From contig NZ_QGDS01000015.1 in the NCBI RefSeq assembly GCF_003149105.1, positions 36,444-100,443 of the forward strand: DNA of 64,000 bases. Direction: 5' to 3'. Position 1 is the stretch's first letter. Every line of letters begins with the position of its first letter. This DNA is from Faecalicatena contorta. GTDB taxonomy: Bacteria > Bacillota > Clostridia > Lachnospirales > Lachnospiraceae. The position numbers and the translations under genes are program-made. Positions 55,001 to 63,037 of the stretch are shown piece by piece. Under the pieces are notes generated by a model that was given only the letters and a program-made list of their open reading frames with translations, made no database searches and had not been told where the DNA came from.

Positions 55001-55242
55001 GCCATGGAACGTATGGAAATCTGTGGATATTAGAAATTGCGGAGCAGAACATGCTACGGTACGGAATTCTTGAGAGAAACTCGGAGACAGGGCGTCTGGA
55101 CGAAGAATGGGATATAGAGGGTGCGGTTAAGCTCCTGCCTCAGGAAAGGATGAATCCGGGACTTTTAAATGGATATGGAGGAATTTTATATTATTTGTTG
55201 AGGAGATTAAAAAGTAAAGAAGGTTGTTTTGATAATCAGTAA
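52093..55242 (+). CDS. lanM: class II lanthipeptide synthetase LanM
   Basis: 1049 residues, standard for LanM. The N-terminal dehydratase domain (DUF4135; LKDYYLRLGVQLFLTYFLGTK, DLHCENVIAFGEYPVLIDLE) phosphorylates and removes Ser/Thr side-chain hydroxyls. The C-terminal LanC cyclase has zinc ligands Cys921 (AWCHGAAG), Cys970 and His971 (SLCHGTYG), and GMAHGNSGI. Both domains look intact, so dehydro residues and lanthionine rings can be made on LanA. The ribosome site GAGGGGAGG is strong. No LanT or lanFEG gene follows. Confidence 0.95.
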   Translation: MDKNRSYLSERKYTNNIKLQQNGKSQKYEYWKKILGEKSFAYLLENDSNFNGFIEDKDFSESGDVRPQFFLKNSAKWKLGINTSFYYENSEGKVLFEEFYNGYLQHSIDKLKTNFKEKGEYLTEEAYSDFAIHLAEQLQDICLRTLIAQLHFYKQADKLRGISIEEEYDYFCRKCIGTESFVKHLFAKYPVLYRCIEDKIKQMVHYYTEVINHFIVDRNKIRKYLCGGNPVHKIIGIKGNFSDTHNNGRHVLRIQLNNNMEILYKPRSMENEKVYHQLLDWLSQETKIMQYKYLFISGSDYSWSSLVEYKSCKSQKQLKDYYLRLGVQLFLTYFLGTKDLHCENVIAFGEYPVLIDLELLVNIPGSKERKTVNKEIYHQLSQSVLYTGLLPFYYWNQNGEGINSSAINGLSGQQYPFKVPFIANEKTSEMRVEYHYPVSKNVQNLAKVDGIFYEPYLHRKELLDGFIKAYQQVVYNKSGFRKLLEKLCVVKSRFLAADTQRYSMILSSSYHPSLLMDGAAREVFLYTLWKGRNQQDKKIIKSEVESLLKGDIPYFYYYVNERRLLDSQGEIDKNYFSHTAIGKLYDRLDALGKEDMQKQMEYIELSLNLMPDGKEGYINRVYSVKRNTSTDWNIDTEKKSVLMSRKMTWERQIVELTRRILNNAIWNQSGTEVSWFTVQLSAYGKPNWEVKPMNFYLYDGLSGMLLIMYELNGRQQNEEAKKIYETLRTMLFHYTDAGNKSLAHLNSRSTGAYEGESSVVYAYLLLYQISHEEMYLEYAKKHIQIVEQLLDEDSRYDLLTGNAGAAWVLICLNEVTNEKKYLKLAQRAVNRLKRTAKKQEKGIGWIVQPEMPAMSGMAHGNSGILISVITLWKLTTEDKYAQLAEQIWLYEESLYHSENHNWEDVRARDEKEKDIGTVAWCHGAAGILLSRIRCYEVVEDLVWKERFKKDILRAYRILKEYWRRDSYSLCHGTYGNLWILEIAEQNMLRYGILERNSETGRLDEEWDIEGAVKLLPQERMNPGLLNGYGGILYYLLRRLKSKEGCFDNQ

Positions 55243-56178
55243 GGGGAAGGGTAAGTATCAGGGCAAATTTTTTTCTAAGCTCCATTCGAGGTCAGAAAAG
55301 TGCAGCTTAGGGTCTAGGGCTTGTTTTAAAGCACCATGATGTTATTATGTGATTATAAAAAGTTCATCCAATTAAGGAGGTGGCTATGAAATATTTGGAG
55401 AGATTTTTGAGGGTAATATAATTCTGTTAGTTGTAAATATCCGACACTAAAGAATGTTCCCGTCAAAAGACTGGCATAAAGGATTCTAAATGGATTTCAC
55501 CCCCACTCCGTGGCAGATTGCTGAATGGAAGTTTTATTTCGGATAAAAAGTTTGTGAGTTTTATCATCTGAACCACTACCGCAAAAATATCATTCGGGAT
55601 ATTACACCACAGAAAAGCAGAACTAAAAGTTTTTACAAAGTTCCGGTTTTTGGCTTTCATCCTATATTTCTGACATTTTTGGTGGTACGGAAGAAACATT
55701 ATTCAGTTCCTTGCAGAGCAGGGGTCTATTAATAAAGAGATATTGAACGATTGTTCGAAAACCAAGATCAGAAAGGGCATTGATGAAACACTTTTTGCAG
55801 TAAATAGAGCACTCTCAAGTCATTAGTATACTTATTTGTCGGCATGGTATTGGAGAATCAAGCAAAAGAAGGGATTAAAAAGTGATTGTCGCTTTAGTCC
55901 GAAAACTTCTCATAATCATCTATACCAAGCTAAAACAGGAGACTTTATTGATATTATGCCTTTATGAATGCTGAAAACATTTAGTGTCAAAGAACAATGT
56001 TTATTACAAGCCATTTATTTTTGTAGCAAAGAATATAAGTAGATATGTAGAGAAACGGCGGAGGCTCATAGAGTTAAGACATAACAATAACGTGGCCAAA
56101 CGATGTAAAATGCATTTACATATAGCATGCCCGTTGGTTGCAAACAGCAGGCAAATGATAAAACGAAAGGAGAAAAGT
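55243..56178. other. decayed region between lanM and the lactococcin-972-type gene
   Basis: About 940 bases with only broken frames. A strong site (AAGGAGGTGGCT) at about 55374 opens an 11-codon frame (MKYLERFLRVI) that stops, possibly a truncated gene. Short plus-strand frames farther on (about 55700-55970) look like fragments of one protein broken by stops; I do not recognise them. Loss of lanT or immunity genes here is possible but not shown. A near-palindrome ATGTAAA/TTTACAT lies at 56103-56121. Confidence 0.5.
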
Positions 56179-56601
56179 ATGAAAAAAAAGATTATTGCAA
56201 TTTTAGGATGTATGTGTGCATGCTTATTAGTGCAAGGAATCCCTGTTATGGCGGCAGAGCAGAATGACAAAGAGGTTGTATACGCAGAGCAGGAAGTAAA
56301 TTTGGATGAGTATATGCAGGATCAGACTATGCCTGCAGTACCAACTGTGATTTATGGAGTAAAACCAACTTTGGAGAGGGGGAGGCCAAGTTCCCCTAAT
56401 GCTGACGGAGGATACTTTTGGGTAGAGTGGGGCGCTGAAAGGCATTATTCCCTATTTGACCATTCTTACAAGGTTCATAGAACATCAGCAGGAAATTCAA
56501 AGACGACGGTACGTGGTGATTGGACGGCACAAGGATATAGAGCAAGTACATGGTGCTATTCAACTCTCACAGGTAATACTGCGTACTGGGCAACGCAATA
56601 A
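56179..56601 (+). CDS. lactococcin-972 family bacteriocin precursor
   Basis: 140 residues. Signal peptide about 1-27 (KKKIIAILG, hydrophobic core, VMAAEQ cleavage), an acidic pro-region, and a C-terminal domain with the lactococcin-972 pattern: DGGYFWVEWG, HYSLFDHSYKVHRTS, GDWTAQGYRAS and GNTAYW. Lcn972 binds lipid II and blocks septum formation in lactococci (known for the family). The frame opens at 55984, but AAAGGAG before ATG 56179 and the signal peptide fix the start. Downstream genes are its usual partners. It is longer than Lcn972 because of the pro-region. Confidence 0.85.
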   Translation: MKKKIIAILGCMCACLLVQGIPVMAAEQNDKEVVYAEQEVNLDEYMQDQTMPAVPTVIYGVKPTLERGRPSSPNADGGYFWVEWGAERHYSLFDHSYKVHRTSAGNSKTTVRGDWTAQGYRASTWCYSTLTGNTAYWATQ

Positions 56602-56763
56602 TTAAGGAAATATTTACTGATATATAACCGTTAAGTGCAATAAATTTATCTGATGGTTATCTGGTAAGTTGTGGGTTGAATAAGCCCAGTTAAACCTGGG
56701 AAATGTAAGAGATATTAGTCATCTACTAGGCAGGCATCAGGTATATGGTAATTGTTACACAGA

Positions 56764-56827
56764 GAAGTCATCTTTCCCCTTATATATAGGTGTCTAAGCA
56801 ACTATTTTAAGAAGGAAAGATGATTTC
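56764..56827 (+). promoter_or_regulatory. hairpin sequestering the ribosome site and start of a small frame
   Basis: GAAGTCATCTTTCC (56764-56777) pairs with GGAAAGATGATTTC (56814-56827) in RNA over 14 bases with one G-U; loop 36 bases. The 3' arm contains both the GGAAAG ribosome site and the ATG at 56820, so translation would be blocked until the stem opens. Confidence 0.6.
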
Positions 56828-56936
56828 AATGGTGAAGAAAGTTAAGTCATATACAAATGTGAAAAGGATATGTAAAAATTATATACACAAGTTGGTAAGT
56901 ACGCTACTTAAATTGAATGCATCGGGCTTTATGTAA
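56820..56936 (+). CDS. small basic peptide of unknown function, or transposase remnant
   Basis: 38 codons, very lysine-rich (VKKVKSYTNVKRICKNYIHK), with an internal ATG at 56829. The ribosome site GGAAAG lies inside a hairpin. The same design (hairpin over the ribosome site) occurs in the IS leaders near 60-64 kb, so this could be the start of a decayed transposase. A small toxin-like or leader peptide is the alternative. No family is recognised. Confidence 0.35.
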   Translation: MISMVKKVKSYTNVKRICKNYIHKLVSTLLKLNASGFM

Positions 56937-57089
56937 TTGTTGATCTCTTGGGAGGCTGGTAACAAGTGCAGAATCTAGTGATTTGAACGAAATGGTGTCC
57001 GACGCTGTGAGAAGTTGGCTCAGTAACAAGGCTTATAATTAAAATGTGAGCCACTTGTTAGATGGGCACAGTGTTTTATAGGGAGAGTT

Positions 57090-59258
57090 ATGAAGAAGTT
57101 TATTAGCTTAGCTTTAATATTGATTTTATCAACAATTAGTTTTCAGGGGTTTATTTTTATCAATAATGAAAACTTTGTTGATCGAGTATTTAAAAAAACA
57201 AATATTAAATTTAATTTTATCAATAATGAGAATGAAGCATTTGATTTAGAAGAATTTACGAGAAAGCTTTTTGAGTTTTCAAAAAGAAACGAGGTTAACA
57301 TCTCTCAATATGAGTTTGTTGATGACGCAATATTGAATATTTATTCCACCAAAAGAGAAATAGAATGGAAACCTGTCAATAAGGGAGTGTTGGATCAGGA
57401 AACGTATTTGACAAACCATACACGGAATAAGAGTAACCAAGCTGTAAGAATGTATTTTCCAATTACTAATATGGACATAAATATTTATGATTTTAGTAAG
57501 GTTAAAAATGTTGGATTAGGGAATGAATTATATATTAATTCTACGGATTCATTAGTTATTAATAAATTTAAAAATGAATTTTCAATGTATGGTATAGAAG
57601 GTATAAGTGCCGTAAATATAAATAACTTATTACTAGTTAATAAATATTTTATTAATGGGGTCATATTCTGCTTTTTAATAACTGTTTTATTTATATTTAT
57701 TTATTTATTTATGCATAATAAAGAAATTATACTTATGAATTTTTGGGGGTATTCATTACTAAAAATGACAAGTAGTTTTTTGAAAAAGTTTTTTGGGATT
57801 TTAGGCATAACATTTTCAATAGTAATAACTATAATGATATTAATAATTTCAAAATCTGCAGGAATTAATCAGGTTCCATACTATTTGCTACGTTTTGTAT
57901 TTATATATTTAACAATTTTGTTATTCATGTTTATGCTTATTATGCTATTTACTAAAGTTATTTTATTTTATAGTAGAAATGTTGAGGGAACTAAAGGGAA
58001 AAAAGCATTTTTATATTCTAAATGGATAGTCATAGTTTTAAAAGTTGGGATTTATTTTTTGTTTTTGTCTACGATAGTAACTGCTTATTATAATGGAGAG
58101 AGATTGAAAAGCAAAACAGATGAAGGCAGTTACTGGAATAAAATGGAGGATATATATAGAATTCAGTACAGTCAATTAGATGAATCGGTTGACAGTAATT
58201 TAAAAGCGGACAATGATTTGAATTCAAGACTGGAAAAATTTTATCAATTATTAGATAATAAAAAAGGAGCATTTCTGATTGATGCAAGAAATTATTATCT
58301 CTTAAAGTATGAAAATAATTTGCCCAAGTACGCTTATGAAGTAAATGCTGATGCGTTTTATATGCGGAATGGGAAAAGAATAACAATAAACGAAAATTAT
58401 CTAAAGTACAATCCTATTATGGATGCTGATGGTAAAGATGTTATAAACTCTGTGTATCATGATGATAAAGTGTTGAATATTCTAGTGCCTATTCAATATA
58501 AAAATTACGAAAATCAGATCATTGAAGAATATATTAATGAATTTTATTTTCAAAAAGTGGAAGTTGATAATATTTATAATAGAGAATTAGGATTCCTAGA
58601 AAATGAGACAAAAAAAAATGAATTATCAATAAATTTAATATATGTAAAAAGTAACCAGACATATTTTTCATATAATGCATTATTGGGTGATGATAAAAAT
58701 TTTATTAAAGATCCCATTGTAGTTATATATACTGGTGGAATGAATAAGTCGTATATTGCAGCACTGGTAACGTCGTCACTCTATTTTGAAAATCATTCGG
58801 AAGGAAGAGCATATGAAAGTATAGAAGAGTTAATAGCACAAGCGAATGTGCCAGAAATTAGGCAAGTACGTTCAATTTATAGTGAATCAAATAATCAATT
58901 AGTAAGCTTAAAATATGAAACAGTACAGTATTATTTGAATTCAATGCTATTATTACTCTTTCTTATGTTTGTTTTAATTCTCTATATGTGGCTATATTAT
59001 AGTTTAAACACCGTCACTATTGGAATAAAAAGTGTTTTGGGTTATTCGACATTCAAACTATTTTTAGATGCTTTAATATTAAATGTATTATTAGAAATTA
59101 TGGTGGGTTTGATAATCTATTTTACATGTGGACAACTTCCATTCGTATTTATTGTAGTTGTGGTTATATTATCATTTGAGATAATATTATCGCAAATAAT
59201 AATTAGAAGATTTAGCAATAAAAGTATAGGAACAATATTAAAAGGAAGGATGTTATGA
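57090..59258 (+). CDS. bacteriocin-associated integral membrane protein (DUF1430-type)
   Basis: 722 residues: N-terminal membrane segment or signal, a large external domain (about 30-190), a four-segment membrane block (about 190-340), a second external domain (about 345-610) and four C-terminal segments. This is the layout of the membrane partner in lactococcin-972 ABC systems (DUF1430 family, related to FtsX-like permeases). It likely exports the bacteriocin or gives immunity. Coding bases are distinctly AT-richer than in the 1-50 kb genes, indicating transfer. It overlaps the ATPase by ATGA. Confidence 0.82.
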   Translation: MKKFISLALILILSTISFQGFIFINNENFVDRVFKKTNIKFNFINNENEAFDLEEFTRKLFEFSKRNEVNISQYEFVDDAILNIYSTKREIEWKPVNKGVLDQETYLTNHTRNKSNQAVRMYFPITNMDINIYDFSKVKNVGLGNELYINSTDSLVINKFKNEFSMYGIEGISAVNINNLLLVNKYFINGVIFCFLITVLFIFIYLFMHNKEIILMNFWGYSLLKMTSSFLKKFFGILGITFSIVITIMILIISKSAGINQVPYYLLRFVFIYLTILLFMFMLIMLFTKVILFYSRNVEGTKGKKAFLYSKWIVIVLKVGIYFLFLSTIVTAYYNGERLKSKTDEGSYWNKMEDIYRIQYSQLDESVDSNLKADNDLNSRLEKFYQLLDNKKGAFLIDARNYYLLKYENNLPKYAYEVNADAFYMRNGKRITINENYLKYNPIMDADGKDVINSVYHDDKVLNILVPIQYKNYENQIIEEYINEFYFQKVEVDNIYNRELGFLENETKKNELSINLIYVKSNQTYFSYNALLGDDKNFIKDPIVVIYTGGMNKSYIAALVTSSLYFENHSEGRAYESIEELIAQANVPEIRQVRSIYSESNNQLVSLKYETVQYYLNSMLLLLFLMFVLILYMWLYYSLNTVTIGIKSVLGYSTFKLFLDALILNVLLEIMVGLIIYFTCGQLPFVFIVVVVILSFEIILSQIIIRRFSNKSIGTILKGRML

Positions 59259-59878
59259 TTAATTTAAAACATATTTATAAAAGCTATGGCAAAAAAAGGG
59301 TTCTTTCAGATTTCAATATGAATATTGCAGAAAATGAGTTTGTAGCTATCGCTGGAAAGAGTGGGAGTGGAAAAACAACGCTTATAAATATAATTGGGTG
59401 TATTGATAAACCTGATAAAGGAGATGTGGAGATTAATGGAATAATTAATCCCAACCATAGAATGATTTTGAATTTAAGAAGAAATACATTAGGGTATATT
59501 TTTCAAAACTATGTTTTGATGGAAGAAGAAACCGTTAAAAAAAATTTGGAGCTTAGTAAGGCATACAATCCCCTTTGGAGTGTTGAAAGAGTGAATGAAA
59601 TTTTAGAGCTTTTGGAATTAGATAAATTAATATTATCTCAAAAGGTTTATGAACTGAGTGGTGGAGAACAACAAAGAATTGCCCTAGCAAGAGCCTTGTT
59701 AAAACCTACAAATATTATTTTAGCCGATGAACCAACAGGAAATCTGGATGAGGAAAATACAGATAGAATTATTAAGATTTTTCAGTATATGCAAGAAAAA
59801 GGTAAAACAATAGTATGTGTTACACATAATGAAAGGATTGTTAATTTTGCAGATAGGAAAATTAAATTAGAGCCTTGA
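59255..59878 (+). CDS. ABC transporter ATP-binding protein of the lactococcin-972-type system
   Basis: 207 residues of the MacB/LolD-like ABC group: Walker A GKSGSGKTTL, Q-loop region FQNYVLMEEE, signature LSGGEQQRIALARALL, Walker B ILADEPTGNLD and switch His in CVTHNERI. It is coupled to the DUF1430 membrane protein (ATGA), forming an export or immunity pump. All catalytic motifs are intact. Confidence 0.92.
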   Translation: MINLKHIYKSYGKKRVLSDFNMNIAENEFVAIAGKSGSGKTTLINIIGCIDKPDKGDVEINGIINPNHRMILNLRRNTLGYIFQNYVLMEEETVKKNLELSKAYNPLWSVERVNEILELLELDKLILSQKVYELSGGEQQRIALARALLKPTNIILADEPTGNLDEENTDRIIKIFQYMQEKGKTIVCVTHNERIVNFADRKIKLEP

Positions 59879-59933
59879 CGCGACAGTGTAACTGACATCC
59901 TTTTTTTCACCAGCCTATAGTAATGAATTGAAG

Positions 59934-60059
59934 ATGGGTTATCTTACAATGGAGAAAATGAAAGAGATGAAGAAGAGGGGGTACCAAAGCTGGTTTTTAG
60001 GCTTTGGTACATGTCCCGGGAGGGGGTGCGGAGAGAGTGTGAAAGTTTGGACCTGTTGA
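59934..60059 (+). pseudogene. 41-codon frame at IS junction, helix-turn-helix-like start
   Basis: MGYLTMEKMKEMKKRGYQSW and about 21 further residues, ending in TGA inside the IS1182 inverted repeat. The start resembles proteins that begin with a TMEKMKELKKRGYT-type helix-turn-helix, but the rest is unrelated. No ribosome site is clear. A perfect inverted repeat GTACCAAAGC/GCTTTGGTAC (59981-60010) lies within it. Probably truncated host DNA. Confidence 0.3.
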
Positions 60060-60068
60060 CAAACTAAC

Positions 60069-60127
60069 AAAATCAGCCTTAGATATGGTAAAATAGAAGT
60101 AGAAAACCATGTCAGGAGGCTGATTTT
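60069..60127 (+). promoter_or_regulatory. hairpin over the IS1182 transposase ribosome site
   Basis: AAAATCAGCCT (60069-60079) and AGGCTGATTTT (60117-60127) are perfectly complementary. The 3' arm includes part of the AGGAGG site at 60114-60119. A transcript entering from outside the IS would fold and hide the site. Confidence 0.65.
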
Positions 60128-60128
60128 T

Positions 60129-61451
60129 ATGATGGGAAAACAAGATACACAAATACAAATGGTAATTCTTAATCTTGATGCGATGATTCCATCGAATCAT
60201 CTTCTGAGACAGATAAAAAACACTGTAAACTTTGACTTTATTTATGAAAAAGCAGCTCCCTACTACGCAAGTACTGGCAGGAAGTCTATCGATCCTGTTG
60301 TTCTGTTTAAAATGCTGTTAATTGGGTATTTATATGGAATTAAATCGGAACGAAGATTAGAGGAAGAAGTTTCTCTCAATCTTGCTTATCGTTGGTTTTG
60401 TGATCTCGATCTGATGCAGCGTGTTCCTGACCACTCAACTATAAGTCAAAACAGAAGACGTAAATTTCATGACAATAAGCTATTTCAAGAACTATTCAAC
60501 GGTATTATTCTTCAATGTATCAATCTGGGACTTATTAGTGGTGAAGTTGCAGTTGCTGACGGCTCATTTCTCCCTGCTAATGTTTCCTTACAGAGTTCGA
60601 TTGAATCTGTAGACTTAATAAAACAATCCACGATTCGCTATCTGGATGAGCTGGAAGAAGAGATGTCCTTACTTCCAGGATATCAGAAACCGAAAATAGT
60701 CGAAACACAAAAAAGAACGTTAAAAAGCCAAACAGATCCAGACTGTGGATATATCAATCAAAAAAGCAAAAAAGGACTTGGATATTTGACGGAAATGACG
60801 ATCGATACCGCAAATGGAATTGTAACAGGAGTGGACTGCTATGCGGCAAACCATAGGGAAAGTGATTTGATCTTAAATCACTTAAAAAAACAAAAAGAAG
60901 TACTGGGATATGCTCCGGTGAAACTAGCTTTAGATGGAGGATATGATGTTGGTGCAGTGCATAGAGGGTTGGAACTTCTTGGGGTAGATGGGTATACTGC
61001 AATTCGTACCTACCAGAATAATGCTCTAAAAAAGGGATTTGAATATGATGCCGAAAACGACTGCTTTGTATGTGAAAAGGACCAAATATTAGCTTTTGAA
61101 AAACTGGTGTATAAAAAAGGCAGCATGAATTATTACCGCCTTTATAAACGCATGCGTAAGGATTGCATAGAATGTGAAAGGCTATCTCACTGTCAAATTG
61201 ATCAAGGCAGTGTGCGGATCAATGCCAGTGGTAACTATCCAGCATTTCATAGAAATAAGCAAAAATACAAAACATCAGAATACTACCGTGTTATGAGGCT
61301 GCGAAAAATTTGGGCGGAAGGTACGTTTGCAGTATTAAAGCGTGAACATAAATTAAATAAAATTCAAAAAAGAGGCATTGGGAAGGCAACGGAAGAATGT
61401 CTGTTATCAGCTGCGGCATTAAACTTAAAAAGGATGGTAAAGGCTTTATAA
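60129..61451 (+). CDS. IS1182-family transposase (DDE)
   Basis: 440 residues. N-terminal DUF772-type domain (LLRQIKNTVNFDFIYEKAAP, LFKMLLIGYLYGIKSERRLE, WFCDLDLMQRVPDHSTISQ), then the catalytic domain with Asp in VAVADGSFLP, Asp in LALDGGYDVGA and Glu in WAEGTFAVLKREH. Start ATG 60129 or the adjacent ATG 60132. It appears intact and may be active. Confidence 0.92.
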   Translation: MMGKQDTQIQMVILNLDAMIPSNHLLRQIKNTVNFDFIYEKAAPYYASTGRKSIDPVVLFKMLLIGYLYGIKSERRLEEEVSLNLAYRWFCDLDLMQRVPDHSTISQNRRRKFHDNKLFQELFNGIILQCINLGLISGEVAVADGSFLPANVSLQSSIESVDLIKQSTIRYLDELEEEMSLLPGYQKPKIVETQKRTLKSQTDPDCGYINQKSKKGLGYLTEMTIDTANGIVTGVDCYAANHRESDLILNHLKKQKEVLGYAPVKLALDGGYDVGAVHRGLELLGVDGYTAIRTYQNNALKKGFEYDAENDCFVCEKDQILAFEKLVYKKGSMNYYRLYKRMRKDCIECERLSHCQIDQGSVRINASGNYPAFHRNKQKYKTSEYYRVMRLRKIWAEGTFAVLKREHKLNKIQKRGIGKATEECLLSAAALNLKRMVKAL

Positions 61452-61574
61452 ATGGCGCTTTACCATCCCTTTTTCTATGTTATAAATTCAGGGAATTAAT
61501 GCAAAGATATTGGAAAGCATAAATATGGGGTTTGTCAACAGGTCCAAGTTTTTCTGTAAATAAATGATTATAAG

Positions 61575-61610
61575 AGTCTTCTATGATAAAATAAAAAATC
61601 ATAGGAGGCT
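61575..61610 (+). promoter_or_regulatory. hairpin over the IS256 transposase ribosome site
   Basis: AGTCTTCTATGAT (61575-61587) pairs with ATCATAGGAGGCT (61598-61610) over 13 bases with two G-U pairs. The GGAGG at about 61604-61608 is fully inside the stem; the ATG follows at 61616. Confidence 0.65.
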
Positions 61611-61615
61611 TTTTT

Positions 61616-62857
61616 ATGGCAAAACAAAAGAAACCTGTACACAAAGTACAAATGACGGAAGGAAAACGTAACATCATTCACCAGCTCTTAGAAGAATACG
61701 ATATCCAAACAGCTGAAGATATCCAGGATGCGCTCAAAGATCTCCTGGGCGGCACCATCAAAGAAATGATGGAAGCTGAGATGGATGATTATCTCGGATA
61801 CGAAAAATCAGAGCGTTCAGACAACGATGACTATCGTAATGGCTACAAAAGTAAGCAAGTCAACAGCAGTTACGGATCAATGGAAATCGAAGTGCCACAG
61901 GACCGAAAATCTGCCTTCAATCCTCAGGTGGTCAAAAAACGCCAGAAAGATATTTCTGACATTGACCAGAAGATCATCTCCATGTATGCAAAAGGAATGA
62001 CTACCAGGCAGATATCCGAAACCATTGAGGATATCTATGGTTTTGAAACTTCGGAAGGTTTTATATCCGATGTGACCGATAAGATACTCCCTCAGATCGA
62101 GGACTGGCAGAGCAGACCCTTAGATGATGTGTACCCAATCCTTTATATTGATGCAATCCACTATTCTGTACGTGATAATGGCGTTATCCGTAAACTGGCT
62201 GCTTATGTAATTCTGGGCATCAATACAGAGGGGAAAAAAGAAGTGTTAACCATCAGTGTTGGAGACAATGAAAGTTCAAAGTACTGGCTGTCGGTATTAA
62301 ATGAACTGAAAAATCGGGGTGTGAAAGATATACTGGTTATCTGTGCAGATGGTCTCTCAGGGATCAAAGAAGCGATTGCCACGGCATTTCCCAAAACAGA
62401 ATACCAGCGCTGTATTGTCCATCAGGTAAGAAATACGCTGAAGTATGTTCCTGACAAAGACCGGAAGGCCTTTGCTGCGGATTTAAAAATGATCTATCAG
62501 GCGTCAGACGAAAAGAAAGCTTTGGCAGCACTGGACCGGGTCACAGAAAAATGGACGCCAAAATACCCGAATTCCATGAAACGCTGGAAGGACAACTGGG
62601 ATGCGATTTCTCCGATATTCAAGTTTTCAGCGACTGTCCGGAAGGTCATATACACAACCAATGCAATAGAATCGCTGAATTCCACATACCGGAAACTGAA
62701 TCGTCAGAGGAGCGTGTTTCCAAGCGATACTGCTTTGTTGAAAGCCCTGTATCTGGCAACATTCGAAGCCACCAAAAAGTGGACCACTACAATCCGGAAC
62801 TGGGCTCAGGTCTATGGTGAACTGAGTATTATGTACGAAGGGCGGCTGCCAGAATAA
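61616..62857 (+). CDS. IS256-family transposase (mutator type)
   Basis: 413 residues with the MULE/IS256 catalytic residues: Asp in LYIDAIHYSV, Asp in ICADGLSGIKEAI and Glu in TNAIESLNSTYRKLNRQRS. The N-terminal part (GGTIKEMMEAEMDDYLGYEKSE) is typical. Full length, apparently intact. Confidence 0.95.
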   Translation: MAKQKKPVHKVQMTEGKRNIIHQLLEEYDIQTAEDIQDALKDLLGGTIKEMMEAEMDDYLGYEKSERSDNDDYRNGYKSKQVNSSYGSMEIEVPQDRKSAFNPQVVKKRQKDISDIDQKIISMYAKGMTTRQISETIEDIYGFETSEGFISDVTDKILPQIEDWQSRPLDDVYPILYIDAIHYSVRDNGVIRKLAAYVILGINTEGKKEVLTISVGDNESSKYWLSVLNELKNRGVKDILVICADGLSGIKEAIATAFPKTEYQRCIVHQVRNTLKYVPDKDRKAFAADLKMIYQASDEKKALAALDRVTEKWTPKYPNSMKRWKDNWDAISPIFKFSATVRKVIYTTNAIESLNSTYRKLNRQRSVFPSDTALLKALYLATFEATKKWTTTIRNWAQVYGELSIMYEGRLPE

Positions 62858-63037
62858 AAGAAACGACCCATTCAAAACAGGCGGAAATGCGCCTGCTCTT
62901 GACATGCCCTTTCGTAGCTGTTATAAATAAAACAAGGGTGAAAAACTGATTTTTCAAGCCTTTCACCCATTCTTATCATAGAAGATTCTTATTTACAGAC
63001 TTTTCTTCATAGTCCCGGTGCGGACATAAAGTTGGAC

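Larger units (their letters stand above)
56602..57089 (+). other. AT-rich intergenic region between bacteriocin and its transporter genes
   Basis: 488 bases. It contains a hairpin (56764-56827) overlapping the start of the 38-codon frame listed separately. Otherwise no gene or terminator is clear, and the transporter operon probably has its own promoter near 57000. Confidence 0.4.
60047..61547 (+). mobile_element. IS1182-family insertion sequence
   Basis: About 1.5 kb bounded by perfect 18-base inverted repeats TTGGACCTGTTGACAAAC (60047-60064; complement at 61530-61547). It encodes one transposase. The outer ends may extend a few bases. I could not define a target duplication because the right end abuts another IS. 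Confidence 0.88.
61554..62999 (+). mobile_element. IS256-family insertion sequence
   Basis: About 1.45 kb with imperfect terminal inverted repeats (CTGTAAATAA at 61554 and TTATTTACAG at 62990-62999, plus shared TCTTCTATGATAA). It lies directly against the IS1182 right end. No target duplication was identifiable. Confidence 0.8.

Noticed and set aside
55386..55421. Start of a truncated lanT gene
   Set aside because: Only 11 codons follow the strong ribosome site and they lack the C39 peptidase motif, so identity cannot be shown.
55463..55699. 78-codon minus-strand frame in the region after lanM
   Set aside because: No ribosome site, no recognisable domain, and it lies in a stretch of broken frames.
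56179..56601. Lipobox in the lactococcin-972-type precursor (Cys after ILG)
   Set aside because: The cysteine is too early in the hydrophobic core and a normal VMA-A cleavage site follows.
61544..63008. Eight-base target duplication around the first IS256 element
   Set aside because: Flanks AAGTTTTT and ACTTTTCT do not match under any end definition I tried.
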